A stretch of DNA of 64,000 bases from Bacillus sp. AFS088145 (GCF_002564465.1 NZ_NUUX01000013.1:318466-382465), one strand, 5' to 3'; shown: positions 51,363-60,495, counted from the stretch's first letter. The notes: a model not told the origin generated them from the sequence alone. A program made the numbers and translations.

Positions 51363-51923
51363 ATGAAAACTGAACAAAAATTATACACAATGAAAGAAGC
51401 TTTGATTTTTAGTCAAAGAATTGCCCAAATTTCTAAAGCATTATGGAAGTCAGTTGAAAAGGACTGGCAACAATGGATTAAGCCCTATGATTTAAATATC
51501 AATGAACATCATATTTTAATGATCGCCTTCCACTTAAAGGGTGCGTCTATTTCTGAAATTGCTAAATTTGGTGTAATGCACGTATCAACTGCTTTTAACT
51601 TCTCTAAAAAGCTAGAAGAACGTGGTTTATTAGTGTTTTCTAAAAAAGTAGAAGATAAACGTAATACGTATATTGAATTAACAGAAAAAGGTAAAGATAT
51701 GCTATTAGAGATCTTAGGTGAATTTGATCCAGAGACAAATTCAGTTTTTCAAGGTACTTTACCATTAAAAGAATTTTATGGTAAATTTCCAGAAAATATG
51801 GAAATTATGGCTATTTTACGTAATATTTATGGAAAAGATTTTATGGATATATTTGAAACAACGTTAGGTAACATAGATAAAGAATTCATTGAAGAAGATA
51901 ATCGTTTAATTAAGAAACCTTAA
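51363..51923 (+). CDS. scoC: Transition-state regulator ScoC (Hpr), MarR family
   Basis: 186-residue MarR-type regulator (B. subtilis ScoC 203). The winged helix spans about 40-120 with [45 protein letters not shown] and the wing [15 protein letters not shown]; the Hpr-specific C-terminus follows. ScoC represses extracellular protease, oligopeptide permease, sporulation and motility genes in B. subtilis. AAGGTG lies 5 nt before the ATG; a TTG one codon upstream is less likely. Followed by a clear terminator. Confidence 0.94.
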   Translation: MKTEQKLYTMKEALIFSQRIAQISKALWKSVEKDWQQWIKPYDLNINEHHILMIAFHLKGASISEIAKFGVMHVSTAFNFSKKLEERGLLVFSKKVEDKRNTYIELTEKGKDMLLEILGEFDPETNSVFQGTLPLKEFYGKFPENMEIMAILRNIYGKDFMDIFETTLGNIDKEFIEEDNRLIKKP

Positions 51924-51980
51924 TATCTTCTTTAAAGTTACAATTTCAGTTTATATGTCCTTGAAATTGTACAAATAAAT

Positions 51981-52022
51981 AGAAGCGGGGCAAGATTAAT
52001 TAAATCCTTCCGCTTTTTATTT
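51981..52022 (+). terminator. Terminator of scoC
   Basis: AAGCGGGGCAAG / CTTCCGCTT imperfect stem followed by TTTTATTT. Confidence 0.65.
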
Positions 52023-52146
52023 CGGCCACTTTTGTTCAAAATTTCACATAAATGCCTCTTTGAAACCCTCAGACTCATTTCCTTTTCATTTATTTCTAAA
52101 TTTCAATTAACAAAGCATATGTACATCATTAACTAGTTTAATCTAG

Positions 52147-52184
52147 AATAAAAACTCAACCGGAGGTACAATACCTCCGGTTGA
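52147..52184 (-). terminator. Terminator of the first YjcZ gene
   Basis: TCAACCGGAGGTA / TACCTCCGGTTGA, a perfect 13-bp stem with 3-nt loop; on the minus strand it is followed by GTTTTTATT. Confidence 0.85.
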
Positions 52185-52204
52185 ATATTTGTCTTATTTA
52201 CAAA

Positions 52205-52294
52205 TTAGATGCAAGCTGCTCCTACGATAATTAATAAGATGAACAATACAACGATTAACGCAAATCCTCCACCATGGAATCCTACGCCCATCAT
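52205..52294 (-). CDS. YjcZ family sporulation micro-protein
   Basis: 29 residues beginning MMGVGFHGGG and followed by the hydrophobic helix FALIVVLFILLIIVGAAC. The Gly-rich start and FxLIVVLFILLIIVG segment are the YjcZ-family signature (Bacillus spore-associated small membrane peptides, function unknown). AAAGGAGG lies 5 nt before the first ATG. Followed by a strong terminator. Confidence 0.85.
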   Translation of the reverse strand: MMGVGFHGGGFALIVVLFILLIIVGAACI

Positions 52295-52392
52295 CCACAC
52301 CTCCTTTTGCTACATATCTTATCTTATGCGTGTAGTAAAAAATGGTCTGGGCAAATGTATAAATAACCTTCATTTTTGAAGATTCATACTAC

Positions 52393-52476
52393 TTATAAAA
52401 ATGAACACCCAATAATGATTAGCAAAATAAACAGGATCACGATTAATATAAATTCATTCGATGCTTTCCCCTCCAT
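52393..52476 (-). CDS. Second YjcZ-like micro-protein
   Basis: 27 residues: MEGKASNEF followed by ILIVILFILLIIIGCSFL. It has the YjcZ hydrophobic core but a charged instead of Gly-rich N-terminus. TTAGGAGGGTGG precedes the ATG. It lies upstream of the first YjcZ gene on the same strand with about 100 bp between them; a tandem duplication that diverged is likely. Confidence 0.75.
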   Translation of the reverse strand: MEGKASNEFILIVILFILLIIIGCSFL

Positions 52477-52906
52477 TTTTCCACCCTCCTAACAGTAATC
52501 CATAATAATATATAGACGAATGCCTTAAATGATTGGGCGAATGTCACGATTGACAAGTTTTTAATTTGCAAGATAAGCATGATTTTTAGGCAAAGTTAGG
52601 AGTTAAAATAAAAAAATAGAAATCTGCATTCATTTATTACGCTACTCTCATAGTGCCTACATTTCATTTAAAATTAGTTCAAGTTTCCTTGAAATTAATT
52701 AGTTTTTAAATAAAAAGCATACCAAATTATTCTTTTTTTGGATAAACTTTGTCACATTGAAGAAAAATATGTTATATTAAGTGAAGTAATTTCCAGTAAA
52801 AGGTATGTCTAAATACAGGAAAAATTAAGATTTAAGCTCCATACTTTAATAAGTAAAATTTTTCTTTTTAAGAAATCATTTTAAATTTTTATTAGGAGAT
52901 GTTTAA
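52477..52906. other. Intergenic region upstream of prsA
   Basis: A 430-bp AT-rich gap. It contains one isolated TTTTTAATTTGCA unit (about 52558) of the 21-bp repeat type and the prsA promoter region. No gene, hairpin or clear operator could be supported. Confidence 0.5.
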
Positions 52907-53728
52907 ATGAAAAAGTTAATCGTATCTGCAGTTTTAGCTACCTCAGTATTCGGACTAGCAGCATGTGGATCTGCTGGTATTAGTAACGATGTTGTTGCTA
53001 CATCTAATGCGGGAGATATCACATCTAAAGATTTATATAACAAGATGAAGGATACAGCAGGATTAGCAATGCTTAAGCAAATGGCTATTGAAGATTATTT
53101 AAAGAAAAACTACAAAGTTAGTGATAAAGATGTTGACGCTAAATTCAATGAGTATAAAACACAAAATGGTGACCAATTTAAAGCTTTCTTAGCTCAGTAC
53201 GGATTTAAAGATGAAGCAGCATTTAAAGATCGTGTTAAAATCGATTTATTAACTGAAAAAGCTGCTGAAGCTTCAGTAACAAAAGCTGACCTTGCAAAAT
53301 ATAAACCAGAAATTAGAGCTAGTCATATCTTAGTAAAAGACGAAGCTACAGCTAAAAAAGTTGAAGATGAATTAGCTAAAGGTGCAGATTTTGCAGCAGA
53401 AGCAAAAAAATATTCTACTGACACTGGTTCAAAAGAAAAAGGTGGAGATTTAGGCTATTTCGGAGAAGGTGCTATGGTACCTGAATTTGAAGCAGCTGCT
53501 TATAAATTAAAAGTTGGAGAAATTAGCCAACCAGTTAAATCGCAATTTGGATACCATGTTATTAAATTAACTGGTAAAAAGACTGCTAACGAAAAAGATG
53601 CTCGCAAAAAAATTGCTGAGTCTAAGCTAAGCCAAGAAAACTTCCAAGCATTCTCTGATGAACTTCTTAAAAAAGCTAAATTTAAAGTAAAAGATAAAGA
53701 CTTAGAAAGCCAAGAGAAAAAATCATAA
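52907..53728 (+). CDS. prsA: Foldase lipoprotein PrsA
   Basis: 273-residue PrsA (peptidyl-prolyl isomerase, secreted-protein foldase). A lipoprotein signal peptide with lipobox LAAC (Cys20) is followed by the N-terminal chaperone lobe and the parvulin domain at about 133-225 (IRASHILVKDEATAKK, KGGDLGYFGEGAMVPEFE, FGYHVIKL). The C-terminal helix and Lys-rich tail complete the protein. It acts outside the membrane on exported proteins such as alpha-amylase and PBPs. TTAGGAGAT precedes the ATG. In B. subtilis ScoC represses prsA. Confidence 0.96.
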   Translation: MKKLIVSAVLATSVFGLAACGSAGISNDVVATSNAGDITSKDLYNKMKDTAGLAMLKQMAIEDYLKKNYKVSDKDVDAKFNEYKTQNGDQFKAFLAQYGFKDEAAFKDRVKIDLLTEKAAEASVTKADLAKYKPEIRASHILVKDEATAKKVEDELAKGADFAAEAKKYSTDTGSKEKGGDLGYFGEGAMVPEFEAAAYKLKVGEISQPVKSQFGYHVIKLTGKKTANEKDARKKIAESKLSQENFQAFSDELLKKAKFKVKDKDLESQEKKS

Positions 53729-53759
53729 AAAAAAACCTGCCTAATTGGCAGGTTTTTTT
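53729..53759. terminator. Bidirectional terminator between prsA and yhaL
   Basis: AAACCTGCC, 5-nt loop, GGCAGGTTT with long A and T runs. Confidence 0.9.
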
Positions 53760-53961
53760 AATTAGATGAAATCTCAGAGTTAATTAGTAATTGCTCTCTT
53801 CGTTCTCTTTCTTCTTTAATTCTTTGTAAGTAAATTTCTCCCTCTTTTTCAATGAAAGCTTCATCTGCATCTCTTTCTTGTTTCGAAGTGTAAAGCACCA
53901 TAAATCCACTTACAAAAATTCCTAAAATCACGATATACATCCAAAATGGTAATATTGGCAT
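53758..53961 (-). CDS. yhaL: YhaL-like sporulation membrane protein
   Basis: 67 residues: one N-terminal membrane helix (about 5-25, FWMYIVILGIFVSGFMVLY) followed by a charged helical tail with DEAFIEKEGEIYLQRIKEERERR, which matches YhaL. Function unknown; listed among sporulation genes in B. subtilis. Its stop overlaps the prsA terminator. AGGAGG precedes the ATG. yhaM lies 70 bp upstream. Confidence 0.82.
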   Translation of the reverse strand: MPILPFWMYIVILGIFVSGFMVLYTSKQERDADEAFIEKEGEIYLQRIKEERERREQLLINSEISSN

Positions 53962-54029
53962 TGATTTTCCTCCTTAGTAGACAAGCATTTGCTTCATTAT
54001 ATGGCTAATAAAGAGGAAGTATGATTAAT

Positions 54030-54968
54030 TTAAAATTTTGGTTTGTAAAAACTACGATTTTCTAATGGGAAAATTCGCTCTGTATATTCTCCTGGTTCAA
54101 CTCTTTCAAGTGCGCGGTCTAACATATTCATTTTTGCATCAATATTATCAATATAATGTAAAATTTCCGCTTCTTTTATTAAAGGTAGTTTTGGACTACC
54201 GTACTCATACTTACCATGATGACTTAAAATAAGATGTTGTAGAACAGTAACCTCTTCTCCCTCAATCCCTAGTTCGATTGAGGCATTTCCAATTTCAATT
54301 GCCATAAGCGAGATATGGCCTAACAAATTACCTTCGACAGTATACTTTGTTGAAACTGGACCAGATAATTCTCTTACTTTTCCTAAATCATGTAGTATGA
54401 TTCCAGCATATAGTAAATCCTTATTGATCGAAGGGTATAAATTCGCAATTGATTCACCTAATTTCAGCATACAAAAAACATGGTATGCTAAACCAGAAAC
54501 AAATTCATGGTGATTCTTAGTTGCCGCTGGAAAATCAAGAAAATCCTCTTGATTTTTTAATACTAGATACTCAGTAATCTTTTTAAGTTTTTCATTGCTC
54601 ATATTATTAATATATGAAGTAATTTTCTCATATAATTCTTCTTTAGAAACTGGTGCTCTTGCAAAAAAATCTTCCGGATTAACTTCGTCTGTATCTTTAG
54701 TTGGACGAATTTGGCGTAATTTAAGTTGAAGTTTTCCTCTATAATCGTGTAGCTCCCCTTCAACTTTTACAATAGTTCCTTCTACATACGATTCTTCTTG
54801 CTCTGTAGAAATATCCCAAAGCTTCGCCTCAATATCTCCACTTTGATCTTGTAAAGTTAAAGATAAGAATGTTTTTTGATTACTTGCTACACCTTTAGTA
54901 ACAGCTTTGACAAATAAAAATGTTACAAAACGTTCGCCAACTTCATGATCATATACTTTTTTATCCAT
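54030..54968 (-). CDS. yhaM: 3'-5' exoribonuclease YhaM
   Basis: 312-residue YhaM (B. subtilis 314). The N-terminal OB-fold (about 10-95) leads into an HD domain with [15 protein letters not shown] (first His), [13 protein letters not shown] (His-Asp pair) and [17 protein letters not shown] (further metal ligands). It degrades RNA, and DNA in vitro, from the 3' end with Mn2+. Start ATG follows TGGAGG by 5 nt; an upstream in-frame codon lies in the ribosome binding site. The 339-bp region upstream has no other gene. Confidence 0.95.
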   Translation of the reverse strand: MDKKVYDHEVGERFVTFLFVKAVTKGVASNQKTFLSLTLQDQSGDIEAKLWDISTEQEESYVEGTIVKVEGELHDYRGKLQLKLRQIRPTKDTDEVNPEDFFARAPVSKEELYEKITSYINNMSNEKLKKITEYLVLKNQEDFLDFPAATKNHHEFVSGLAYHVFCMLKLGESIANLYPSINKDLLYAGIILHDLGKVRELSGPVSTKYTVEGNLLGHISLMAIEIGNASIELGIEGEEVTVLQHLILSHHGKYEYGSPKLPLIKEAEILHYIDNIDAKMNMLDRALERVEPGEYTERIFPLENRSFYKPKF

Positions 54969-55307
54969 AAGTACCTCCATTTTGTATATGCTTACTTAAG
55001 CTCTGCTTAAGTAAATAGCTTAAAATATTTTGGAAAATCAATTTCACAAAATAAAAAAAAGGAAAATCAAATTATGTATTAGTCGTTTCACTTATCCTAT
55101 TATACGTTAAAATAGATACTTAGCCCAACAATGTTCATACAAAAAATTAAGACATAATCTAACAATTCTTAAAATCTCTTATAACCTCCAAATGTCAAAA
55201 TTTTAAATTTGCACTGAATTTTTTTATAATTCAAATTATAACTTTACACAGCTTTTCAATCTATGCCAAAATAGTAATATCGCAACTACTATAGGGAGGT
55301 CTATGAC

Positions 55308-55493
55308 ATGGCAACATATCGAATTACTGCTTTTGAAAAAAGTGGCGAATCAATAGTCGATGAACAATTTGAAGCTAATTCTGACTTAGAAGCAAAAAAG
55401 ATTGGAACAGAAAAACTTACTACACTAGATGCACTTGATAAAACACACCGTTGCATTAGCCAAACTGGTAAACTTCTTTTATTTCATCCATAA
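55308..55493 (+). CDS. yhzD: YhzD-like small protein
   Basis: 61 residues of the YhzD family: YRITAFEKSGESIVDEQFEA, a central LEAKKIGTEKL helix, and the end KTHRCISQTGKLLLFHP. Function unknown. GGGAGG lies 7 nt before the ATG. It sits between yhaM and the next genes as in B. subtilis, divergent from yhaM. Confidence 0.85.
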   Translation: MATYRITAFEKSGESIVDEQFEANSDLEAKKIGTEKLTTLDALDKTHRCISQTGKLLLFHP

Positions 55494-55496
55494 TTA

Positions 55497-55530
55497 AACA
55501 AGCTGCGAAAATTTATCGCAGCTTGTTTGT
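55497..55530 (+). terminator. Terminator of yhzD
   Basis: AAGCTGCGA / TCGCAGCTT hairpin with T-rich end. Confidence 0.85.
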
Positions 55531-55612
55531 TTTTGATCTAAATTAGTGTTTAAAGGTACCAATCAAAGTTTCAACCTTTTCCAACTCCTGCTGGTTGGCT
55601 TGGAACTATCCT

Positions 55613-55650
55613 TTTAATAAAATAGCTGTCGAGAATTTCTCGACAGCCAT
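55613..55650 (-). terminator. Terminator of the DUF1510 gene
   Basis: Minus-strand GCTGTCGAG / CTCGACAGC hairpin followed by TATTTTATT. Confidence 0.8.
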
Positions 55651-55682
55651 AGAATTACCTTTAAGTGCATCCTATTTACATT

Positions 55683-56240
55683 CTATGAAGCAGGTTCAAC
55701 TTTTGTAGCTTTATAGCCAGAGCCATCCCATATGAGGTATACTCGATACTTTTGCGAGCCTTTTGTCTTTGCTGATACAGTCCCGACTGATCCACCTGGG
55801 TTACTTTTGTCACTGCCTAAAAACCATACAGTCATATTGCTTGGATCTGTTCCAACAGCAGAAGAGATTGTCTGTAGCATTGCCTGCCAGTCTTGAGAAT
55901 TTCTATTATAGCTTGTAACATGCTTCGTACCAGTTTGTGCACCCGTTTGTTCTGGTGTTTCTAGTGCCGTGCCATCTGAATCGTCATCATCAATTGTTTG
56001 AACCGTTGTTGATGTCTCTTTTACACCATTTTCATCATTCTTTTTACTGTCTTTGGCTGAGGCATAAGCACTTTTATTAGATCCTGCCTTATTATCTTTC
56101 GGCGAAAAAATGGAATACGAAACAAATGCTATTAGTATTAGTACGATTCCAATTGATCCAAATAAAATGAGTTTTGTTTTTTTTCTTTTCGCTCTTGACG
56201 TTGTACGTGAATTGCTTTGAATCTTTTTCAATCTAACCAC
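55683..56240 (-). CDS. DUF1510 (YrrS-like) membrane-anchored protein
   Basis: 185 residues. A basic N-terminus (KRKKTK) and one membrane helix (about 24-45) are followed by a low-complexity Asp/Ser/Thr-rich linker (about 50-105) and a C-terminal domain of 80 residues (QDWQAMLQTISSAVGTDPSNMTVWFLG ... YRVYLIWDGSGYKATKVEP) typical of DUF1510/YrrS. The orientation is type II, with the domain outside. YrrS in B. subtilis lies beside pbpI and has been tied to cell-wall work; here the gene stands alone, so function is open. Confidence 0.75.
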   Translation of the reverse strand: MVRLKKIQSNSRTTSRAKRKKTKLILFGSIGIVLILIAFVSYSIFSPKDNKAGSNKSAYASAKDSKKNDENGVKETSTTVQTIDDDDSDGTALETPEQTGAQTGTKHVTSYNRNSQDWQAMLQTISSAVGTDPSNMTVWFLGSDKSNPGGSVGTVSAKTKGSQKYRVYLIWDGSGYKATKVEPAS

Positions 56241-56493
56241 TCTCCCAAAACTGAGAATGTCAACATTCTACCATGAGTGGAGAAAAACTTATAGTCTTGT
56301 ATTTTAAAATTAACCATTTCGTAAAACAACTGTTAAGTTTTTTTCATTGTCAGACACAATTTAACTAACAAAGACTAGTGCATAATAGAATATAGACAAT
56401 CTAATTTTTAATGATTTATTCTTTTATATATTAAAAACATAGGATTACAGCAAGAAAATAGTTTGTAATAAATATTATATTTACTATTTCAGG

Positions 56494-56535
56494 TTATTTA
56501 ATTGTACTTTTGTTAATTTTATTTGTACATCTTTT
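56494..56535 (+). repeat. Two-unit trace of the 21-bp repeat
   Basis: TTTAATTGTAC and TTTATTTGTAC, with the GTA triplets at 56504 and 56525, exactly 21 bp apart. It is in the 346-bp gap upstream of the DUF1510 gene; the rest of that gap shows only the yhaR terminator. Confidence 0.5.
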
Positions 56536-56548
56536 CTTTTCTTCTAAT

Positions 56549-56577
56549 CAAAAAAATCGACCGAATCCAGTCGATTT
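56549..56577 (-). terminator. Terminator of yhaR
   Basis: AAAATCGAC / GTCGATTTT hairpin; minus-strand T-rich end. Confidence 0.8.
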
Positions 56578-56586
56578 TCACGATCT

Positions 56587-57375
56587 TTATTTACCAGTAA
56601 AAACCGGCAGTCTCTTTTGTAAAAAGGCCTGTACACCTTCCTGATGATCGGCTGTTCTTCTCATTGCACTTTGTCCTTCTTTTTCAAATAAAAGTACATT
56701 TTTTAAGGACTCTAAGTTACCATTACTATAGATTTGTTTTGTTTGGATCATCGCACTTACTGGTTTTTGAAGAATAGACTTCACTCGTTCATTAATTTTT
56801 TGTTCAAAGTCCCCACTGATTACTTCATCAATTAAACCGATTTCTAGCGCTTGCGTTGCAGTTAGTTTTTTACCTTCCCAGATCAGTTGTTTAGCTTTTG
56901 TTTCACCTAGTCTTTTTTCTAAGAAATAATGTGCACCACCATCAGGAATTAAGCCAATTCCGATAAAATTCATTGCCAATACACCTGATTCGTGAGCAAA
57001 AACGAAGTCACTAGCAAGAGCAAAACTTAGTCCTATTCCAGCAGCTGGCCCATGAATCGCACTAATAACGATTTTAGGTAAAGTATATAATTTAACTGCT
57101 ACATCTGTAATTAAATCCATTACTGGACCAAAAGCAGCCTCATCTGTATTACTTAGCATTGATTTTAAATCTCCACCTGAAGAGAAACCTTTGCCATTTC
57201 CACATAGAACGACTACATCAACGTCTGAGCTAGCAATTTCATCCAGTACATCTCGAAATTGTCTGAATGTATCTTCATTCATTGCATTCAATACTTCAGG
57301 TCGATTAAATACAACAGTGGCAACTCGTCCCTCTTTTCTTAATAAAACATGTTCTGCCGTGTTCGAAATAGACAT
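56587..57375 (-). CDS. yhaR: Enoyl-CoA hydratase/isomerase family protein YhaR
   Basis: 262-residue crotonase-fold protein. The oxyanion-hole segments GNGKGFSSGGDLKSM and HGPAAGIGLSFALASDFVFAH are clear. In place of the Glu at one usual catalytic position the motif reads IGLIPDGGAHYFLEKRLG, resembling the PaaG-type isomerase group. It probably acts on acyl-CoA in fatty or phenylacetic acid breakdown; the substrate is unknown. The ATG follows AAGGGGG. It is on the same strand as hemZ, 70 bp after it, as in B. subtilis. Confidence 0.88.
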   Translation of the reverse strand: MSISNTAEHVLLRKEGRVATVVFNRPEVLNAMNEDTFRQFRDVLDEIASSDVDVVVLCGNGKGFSSGGDLKSMLSNTDEAAFGPVMDLITDVAVKLYTLPKIVISAIHGPAAGIGLSFALASDFVFAHESGVLAMNFIGIGLIPDGGAHYFLEKRLGETKAKQLIWEGKKLTATQALEIGLIDEVISGDFEQKINERVKSILQKPVSAMIQTKQIYSNGNLESLKNVLLFEKEGQSAMRRTADHQEGVQAFLQKRLPVFTGK

Positions 57376-57446
57376 AAAAAATCCCCCTTGTTTTCATGGT
57401 TAATTTAAACATTAAACATCGCAAGGGGAATTTCCTTTATTTTTCA

Positions 57447-58934
57447 TTAATTTGATTGATTACTTTTCGAAAATAACTCATCTAAAATCTTAATTTTTGC
57501 ATTTGTATAATGCTCATAACCTTCATTATATGATTTAGGATCTTTCGCATTAGCAAAACGAGTTATTTGACGAGTTTCTGGATTTACAAACTTACTAGAT
57601 GCACCACAACCTAGACCAATAATTGTTTGTTCTTCTTCCATAATTAATATATTATACAAGCTTTCTTGACCATCAACAGAGTATCCAATGTTCTCAAGAT
57701 TACCTAATATATTTTTTTGACGATATAAATAATATGGATGATAGTTATGATTTTTTGTCCATACCGTTGCTTCATCCATCATTTGCTGCACTTCATCTCG
57801 ATCTGCAACTTTATATTTTTGTTTGTTTTGCGTCATTTCTGAGGCTCTTTTAAATGAAAGTGTATGAACAGTCAATGATTCAGGCATCAACTTTTCAGTT
57901 TCATCTAATGTATACTGAAATTCTTTTAAACCTTCTCCAGGTAAACCAATAATCAAATCCATATTTATATTATTCATACCCATTTCACGGGCTAAATGGT
58001 ACTTTGTTATTGTTTCATCTACAGTGTGATGTCTACCAATTGCTTTTAAAGTTTCTTGAATATAGGATTGTGGATTTATACTAATTCGATCAATATTCCA
58101 TTTATTTAAAACATCTAATTTTTCAGGGGTAATTGTATCAGGTCTACCAGCCTCTACCGTAATTTCACGAACCTGTTTCATATTTGGAAATGATTCGTGC
58201 ATCTTAGCATACAGTAAGTCCATTTCTTCTGCTGTAATACTAGTAGGTGTCCCTCCGCCATAATAAATCGTAGTAATGTTAATTCCACGTTCCTTTAGAA
58301 ATTCGCCGATTTTTTCCATTTCGTAATGTAATCCATATAAGAATGAATCGACTGCACCTTGTTTTCCTTGAATAGCATAAGCTGGGAATGTACAATAAGC
58401 ACACTTAGTAGGGCAATAAGGGATACCAATATAAAGACTAACTTCATTTTGCAAGTTATATAAATCTGGTATTACTTTTAATTGACGATCGACGATTGAT
58501 TGCATTAATTCAATTTTTTCGTCATGGATTAAATAGTCGTTTCGTAGCTCTTCATGCGCCATTTCCTTTGACATACCAGATTTAAGTTTTGAATGAAGGA
58601 GCTTAGTTGGTCGTATACCAGTTAAGATTCCCCACTTTTGCTGAATTCCAGTATGCTCTTGTAGTAATGATAAAAAGACAAAGTTAACTGCTTTCTTTTT
58701 AAATTTAAATGATTCTCGATCATCTTTACCATCTACATAGCTTGTATTTGCTTCGAAATTCGTACCTAACTTACCTAATACTTGTTTATTAATTTCATCT
58801 AGCACAAAACCTACTTCTATATCTGCATCTATTTTTTCTAACGATACATCACAGTCTTCAAAAAATAGTTGAGCTAATAGCTCTAACGGTCTTTGAAAAC
58901 GAATATCCTCTAAGCCTTTAATATATATTTTCAT
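57447..58934 (-). CDS. hemZ: Radical SAM coproporphyrinogen III oxidase-like protein HemZ
   Basis: 495 residues (B. subtilis HemZ 501). A 160-residue N-terminal domain special to HemZ precedes the radical SAM domain, whose cluster motif CPTKCAYCTF (CxxxCxxC) lies near residue 173. YYGGGTPTSI and VEAGRPDT are SAM-binding segments, and the HemN-type C-terminus follows. HemZ is counted as an oxygen-independent coproporphyrinogen dehydrogenase, but activity has been hard to show, and heme-related roles of HemN-like proteins vary. AAGGTG precedes the ATG. Confidence 0.92.
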   Translation of the reverse strand: MKIYIKGLEDIRFQRPLELLAQLFFEDCDVSLEKIDADIEVGFVLDEINKQVLGKLGTNFEANTSYVDGKDDRESFKFKKKAVNFVFLSLLQEHTGIQQKWGILTGIRPTKLLHSKLKSGMSKEMAHEELRNDYLIHDEKIELMQSIVDRQLKVIPDLYNLQNEVSLYIGIPYCPTKCAYCTFPAYAIQGKQGAVDSFLYGLHYEMEKIGEFLKERGINITTIYYGGGTPTSITAEEMDLLYAKMHESFPNMKQVREITVEAGRPDTITPEKLDVLNKWNIDRISINPQSYIQETLKAIGRHHTVDETITKYHLAREMGMNNINMDLIIGLPGEGLKEFQYTLDETEKLMPESLTVHTLSFKRASEMTQNKQKYKVADRDEVQQMMDEATVWTKNHNYHPYYLYRQKNILGNLENIGYSVDGQESLYNILIMEEEQTIIGLGCGASSKFVNPETRQITRFANAKDPKSYNEGYEHYTNAKIKILDELFSKSNQSN

Positions 58935-59009
58935 TTTATTATCACCTTTTTAAGTTATCACTTAAGTATAAAATTAAAGAGTAACGAGGTCAATTATTTA
59001 AAATTCAAT

Positions 59010-59053
59010 GAAAAAGCCTGGTTTTCGAAGAGGATTCTCTTGAAAGCCAGGCT
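59010..59053 (-). terminator. Terminator of yhaX
   Basis: AGCCTGG-TTTC-AAGAG / CTCTT-GAAA-CCAGGCT, a long stem followed on the minus strand by TTTTTC. Confidence 0.9.
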
Positions 59054-59058
59054 ATTAT

Positions 59059-59928
59059 TTATTTTTCGATTTTTAAATGTGTTTTTAAGAATGGCAGTGG
59101 GAATTGTTTCCTGAAATGCTCCTTGATCATATATGGAACACCATTTTGATCATTCGACCTTGTAATCCAGTCTGCAACTTTTTTAATCTCTACAGGAGCA
59201 TTTGACATAGCAACTCCTAAACCTGCATGCTCGATTAATGGTAAATCACTATAGTTATCTCCGATTACAACCATTTCGTGATAAGAAATTCCTAAATGTT
59301 CACCTAATCGTTTTAGTCCTGAATATTTTGAAATTCCTTTTCGGACGATTTCAATTTTGCGATCTTCATCACATAAGCAATCAAGATGTGGATACTTTGC
59401 ATTCAGTTCTTTTTTCACTTTATTTTTCTCTACTTCATCTGAGAAATAACATTCAATTTTTAACGGTGATATTGAATTTTCCAGAATGCTATCTGAAAGT
59501 GATTCAACAAATTGGATTGGATAAAAGACAGGATCAGCATTTGATAAAACTGCTTTTGCCACTAAATTAGATTGTAATTTTTTTCGATTTCCAATTGAAA
59601 AATGTTCATGTGACAACCGAATATTACAATCATATTTTTCTAGTTTTTTAACGATGTCATAAGCTTCTTCCTCTTCAATTCTCTTTTCAAATAATGGTTC
59701 ATCAAGCTTTGAAGAGATAAAGGCACCTGAGTGAGAGACCAAAAGGTTATTAACCTTAAGAGCTTTTGCGATTTTTTTTGTAGCTTGGAAATTCCTACTT
59801 GTATATAAGGTTACATAAATCCCTTTGTCTTGAACATATTCAACAGCTTCTTTCGATTCTTTTGAGAGTTTTCCATTGGATTGCAATAAAGTACCATCTA
59901 TATTAATTGCAAGTAACTTATAAATCAC
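59059..59928 (-). CDS. yhaX: Cof-type HAD hydrolase YhaX, with Asn at the nucleophile position
   Basis: 289-residue HAD-superfamily IIB (Cof) protein. Motif II is TSR in TLYTSRNF, motif III has Lys in VRKGISKYSGLKRL, and motif IV is GDNYSDLPLIEHAG. Motif I reads AINIDGTLL: the first Asp of DxDGT, the phosphorylated nucleophile, is Asn9. The general acid Asp11 is kept. Either this is a family feature of YhaX or the protein is not a phosphatase. The start is GTG after GGGGGAG. The position matches B. subtilis yhaX next to hemZ. Confidence 0.87.
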   Translation of the reverse strand: MIYKLLAINIDGTLLQSNGKLSKESKEAVEYVQDKGIYVTLYTSRNFQATKKIAKALKVNNLLVSHSGAFISSKLDEPLFEKRIEEEEAYDIVKKLEKYDCNIRLSHEHFSIGNRKKLQSNLVAKAVLSNADPVFYPIQFVESLSDSILENSISPLKIECYFSDEVEKNKVKKELNAKYPHLDCLCDEDRKIEIVRKGISKYSGLKRLGEHLGISYHEMVVIGDNYSDLPLIEHAGLGVAMSNAPVEIKKVADWITRSNDQNGVPYMIKEHFRKQFPLPFLKTHLKIEK

Positions 59929-60077
59929 TTAATCTCCCCCATTTCGCGAAGAAATACCTTACTAGAATATATGACATGCTTCATTTAATTAGAACAATGT
60001 AGGTTTCTTATTATATCCATTCGTATACTAAAAAAGACTCCATCAATGAAGTCTCTCCTATGTATAACAAGGATTTT

Positions 60078-60135
60078 AAGAAAGGCAGGAAAAAGAAAAA
60101 GAATTAAAAGATCCTCTTCTTATCCTGCCTTTTAA
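60078..60135 (-). terminator. Terminator of yheA
   Basis: AAAGGCAGGA and TCCTGCCTTT flank a purine-rich loop of about 32 nt. A second hairpin (GACTTCAT / ATGGAGTC with T-run on the minus strand) lies at 60030-60055. Confidence 0.6.
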
Positions 60136-60138
60136 ATA

Positions 60139-60495
60139 TTAAAGTTCTAGTAAAGATTTATAAAATTCTTCTAATGGACTCATGACAATTTTATTTACAT
60201 CTTGGATGACTAAATTTAGTCTTTGTTCCACTTGCATTAGGTTTGCAATTAAAGGGTTTTGAGACACTCTTGCAACAATTTCTTGTCCTTTAGCATTTTC
60301 TTCAGGTGTAACCGCTTCACCTTGATACATTTTTTGTTGCATCGCCTTTTGGAAATTTTGAAATTCCATAAATAATGGTTTTGCATTTGGATCAGCTAAT
60401 ACTTGTGAGTATAGTGATTGTAAGTTTTTAAATTCTGGTTGCTCCTTAAAAGCGTTTTGTAGTGAGTATGCAATATCATAAATATTTACAGACAT
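60139..60495 (-). CDS. yheA: YheA (UPF0342, YlbF/YmcA-type fold)
   Basis: 118-residue all-helical protein of the YlbF/YmcA/YheA superfamily. SVNIYDIAYSLQNAFKEQPEFKNLQSLY and FQNFQKAMQQKMYQGEAVTPEE match YheA. YlbF and YmcA join YaaT in the Y-complex affecting RNase Y; YheA itself has no settled role. Start ATG is preceded by AGGAGG (7 nt); a longer in-frame ORF is unsupported. It is divergent from the yheC/yheD cluster, as in B. subtilis. Confidence 0.88.
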   Translation of the reverse strand: MSVNIYDIAYSLQNAFKEQPEFKNLQSLYSQVLADPNAKPLFMEFQNFQKAMQQKMYQGEAVTPEENAKGQEIVARVSQNPLIANLMQVEQRLNLVIQDVNKIVMSPLEEFYKSLLEL

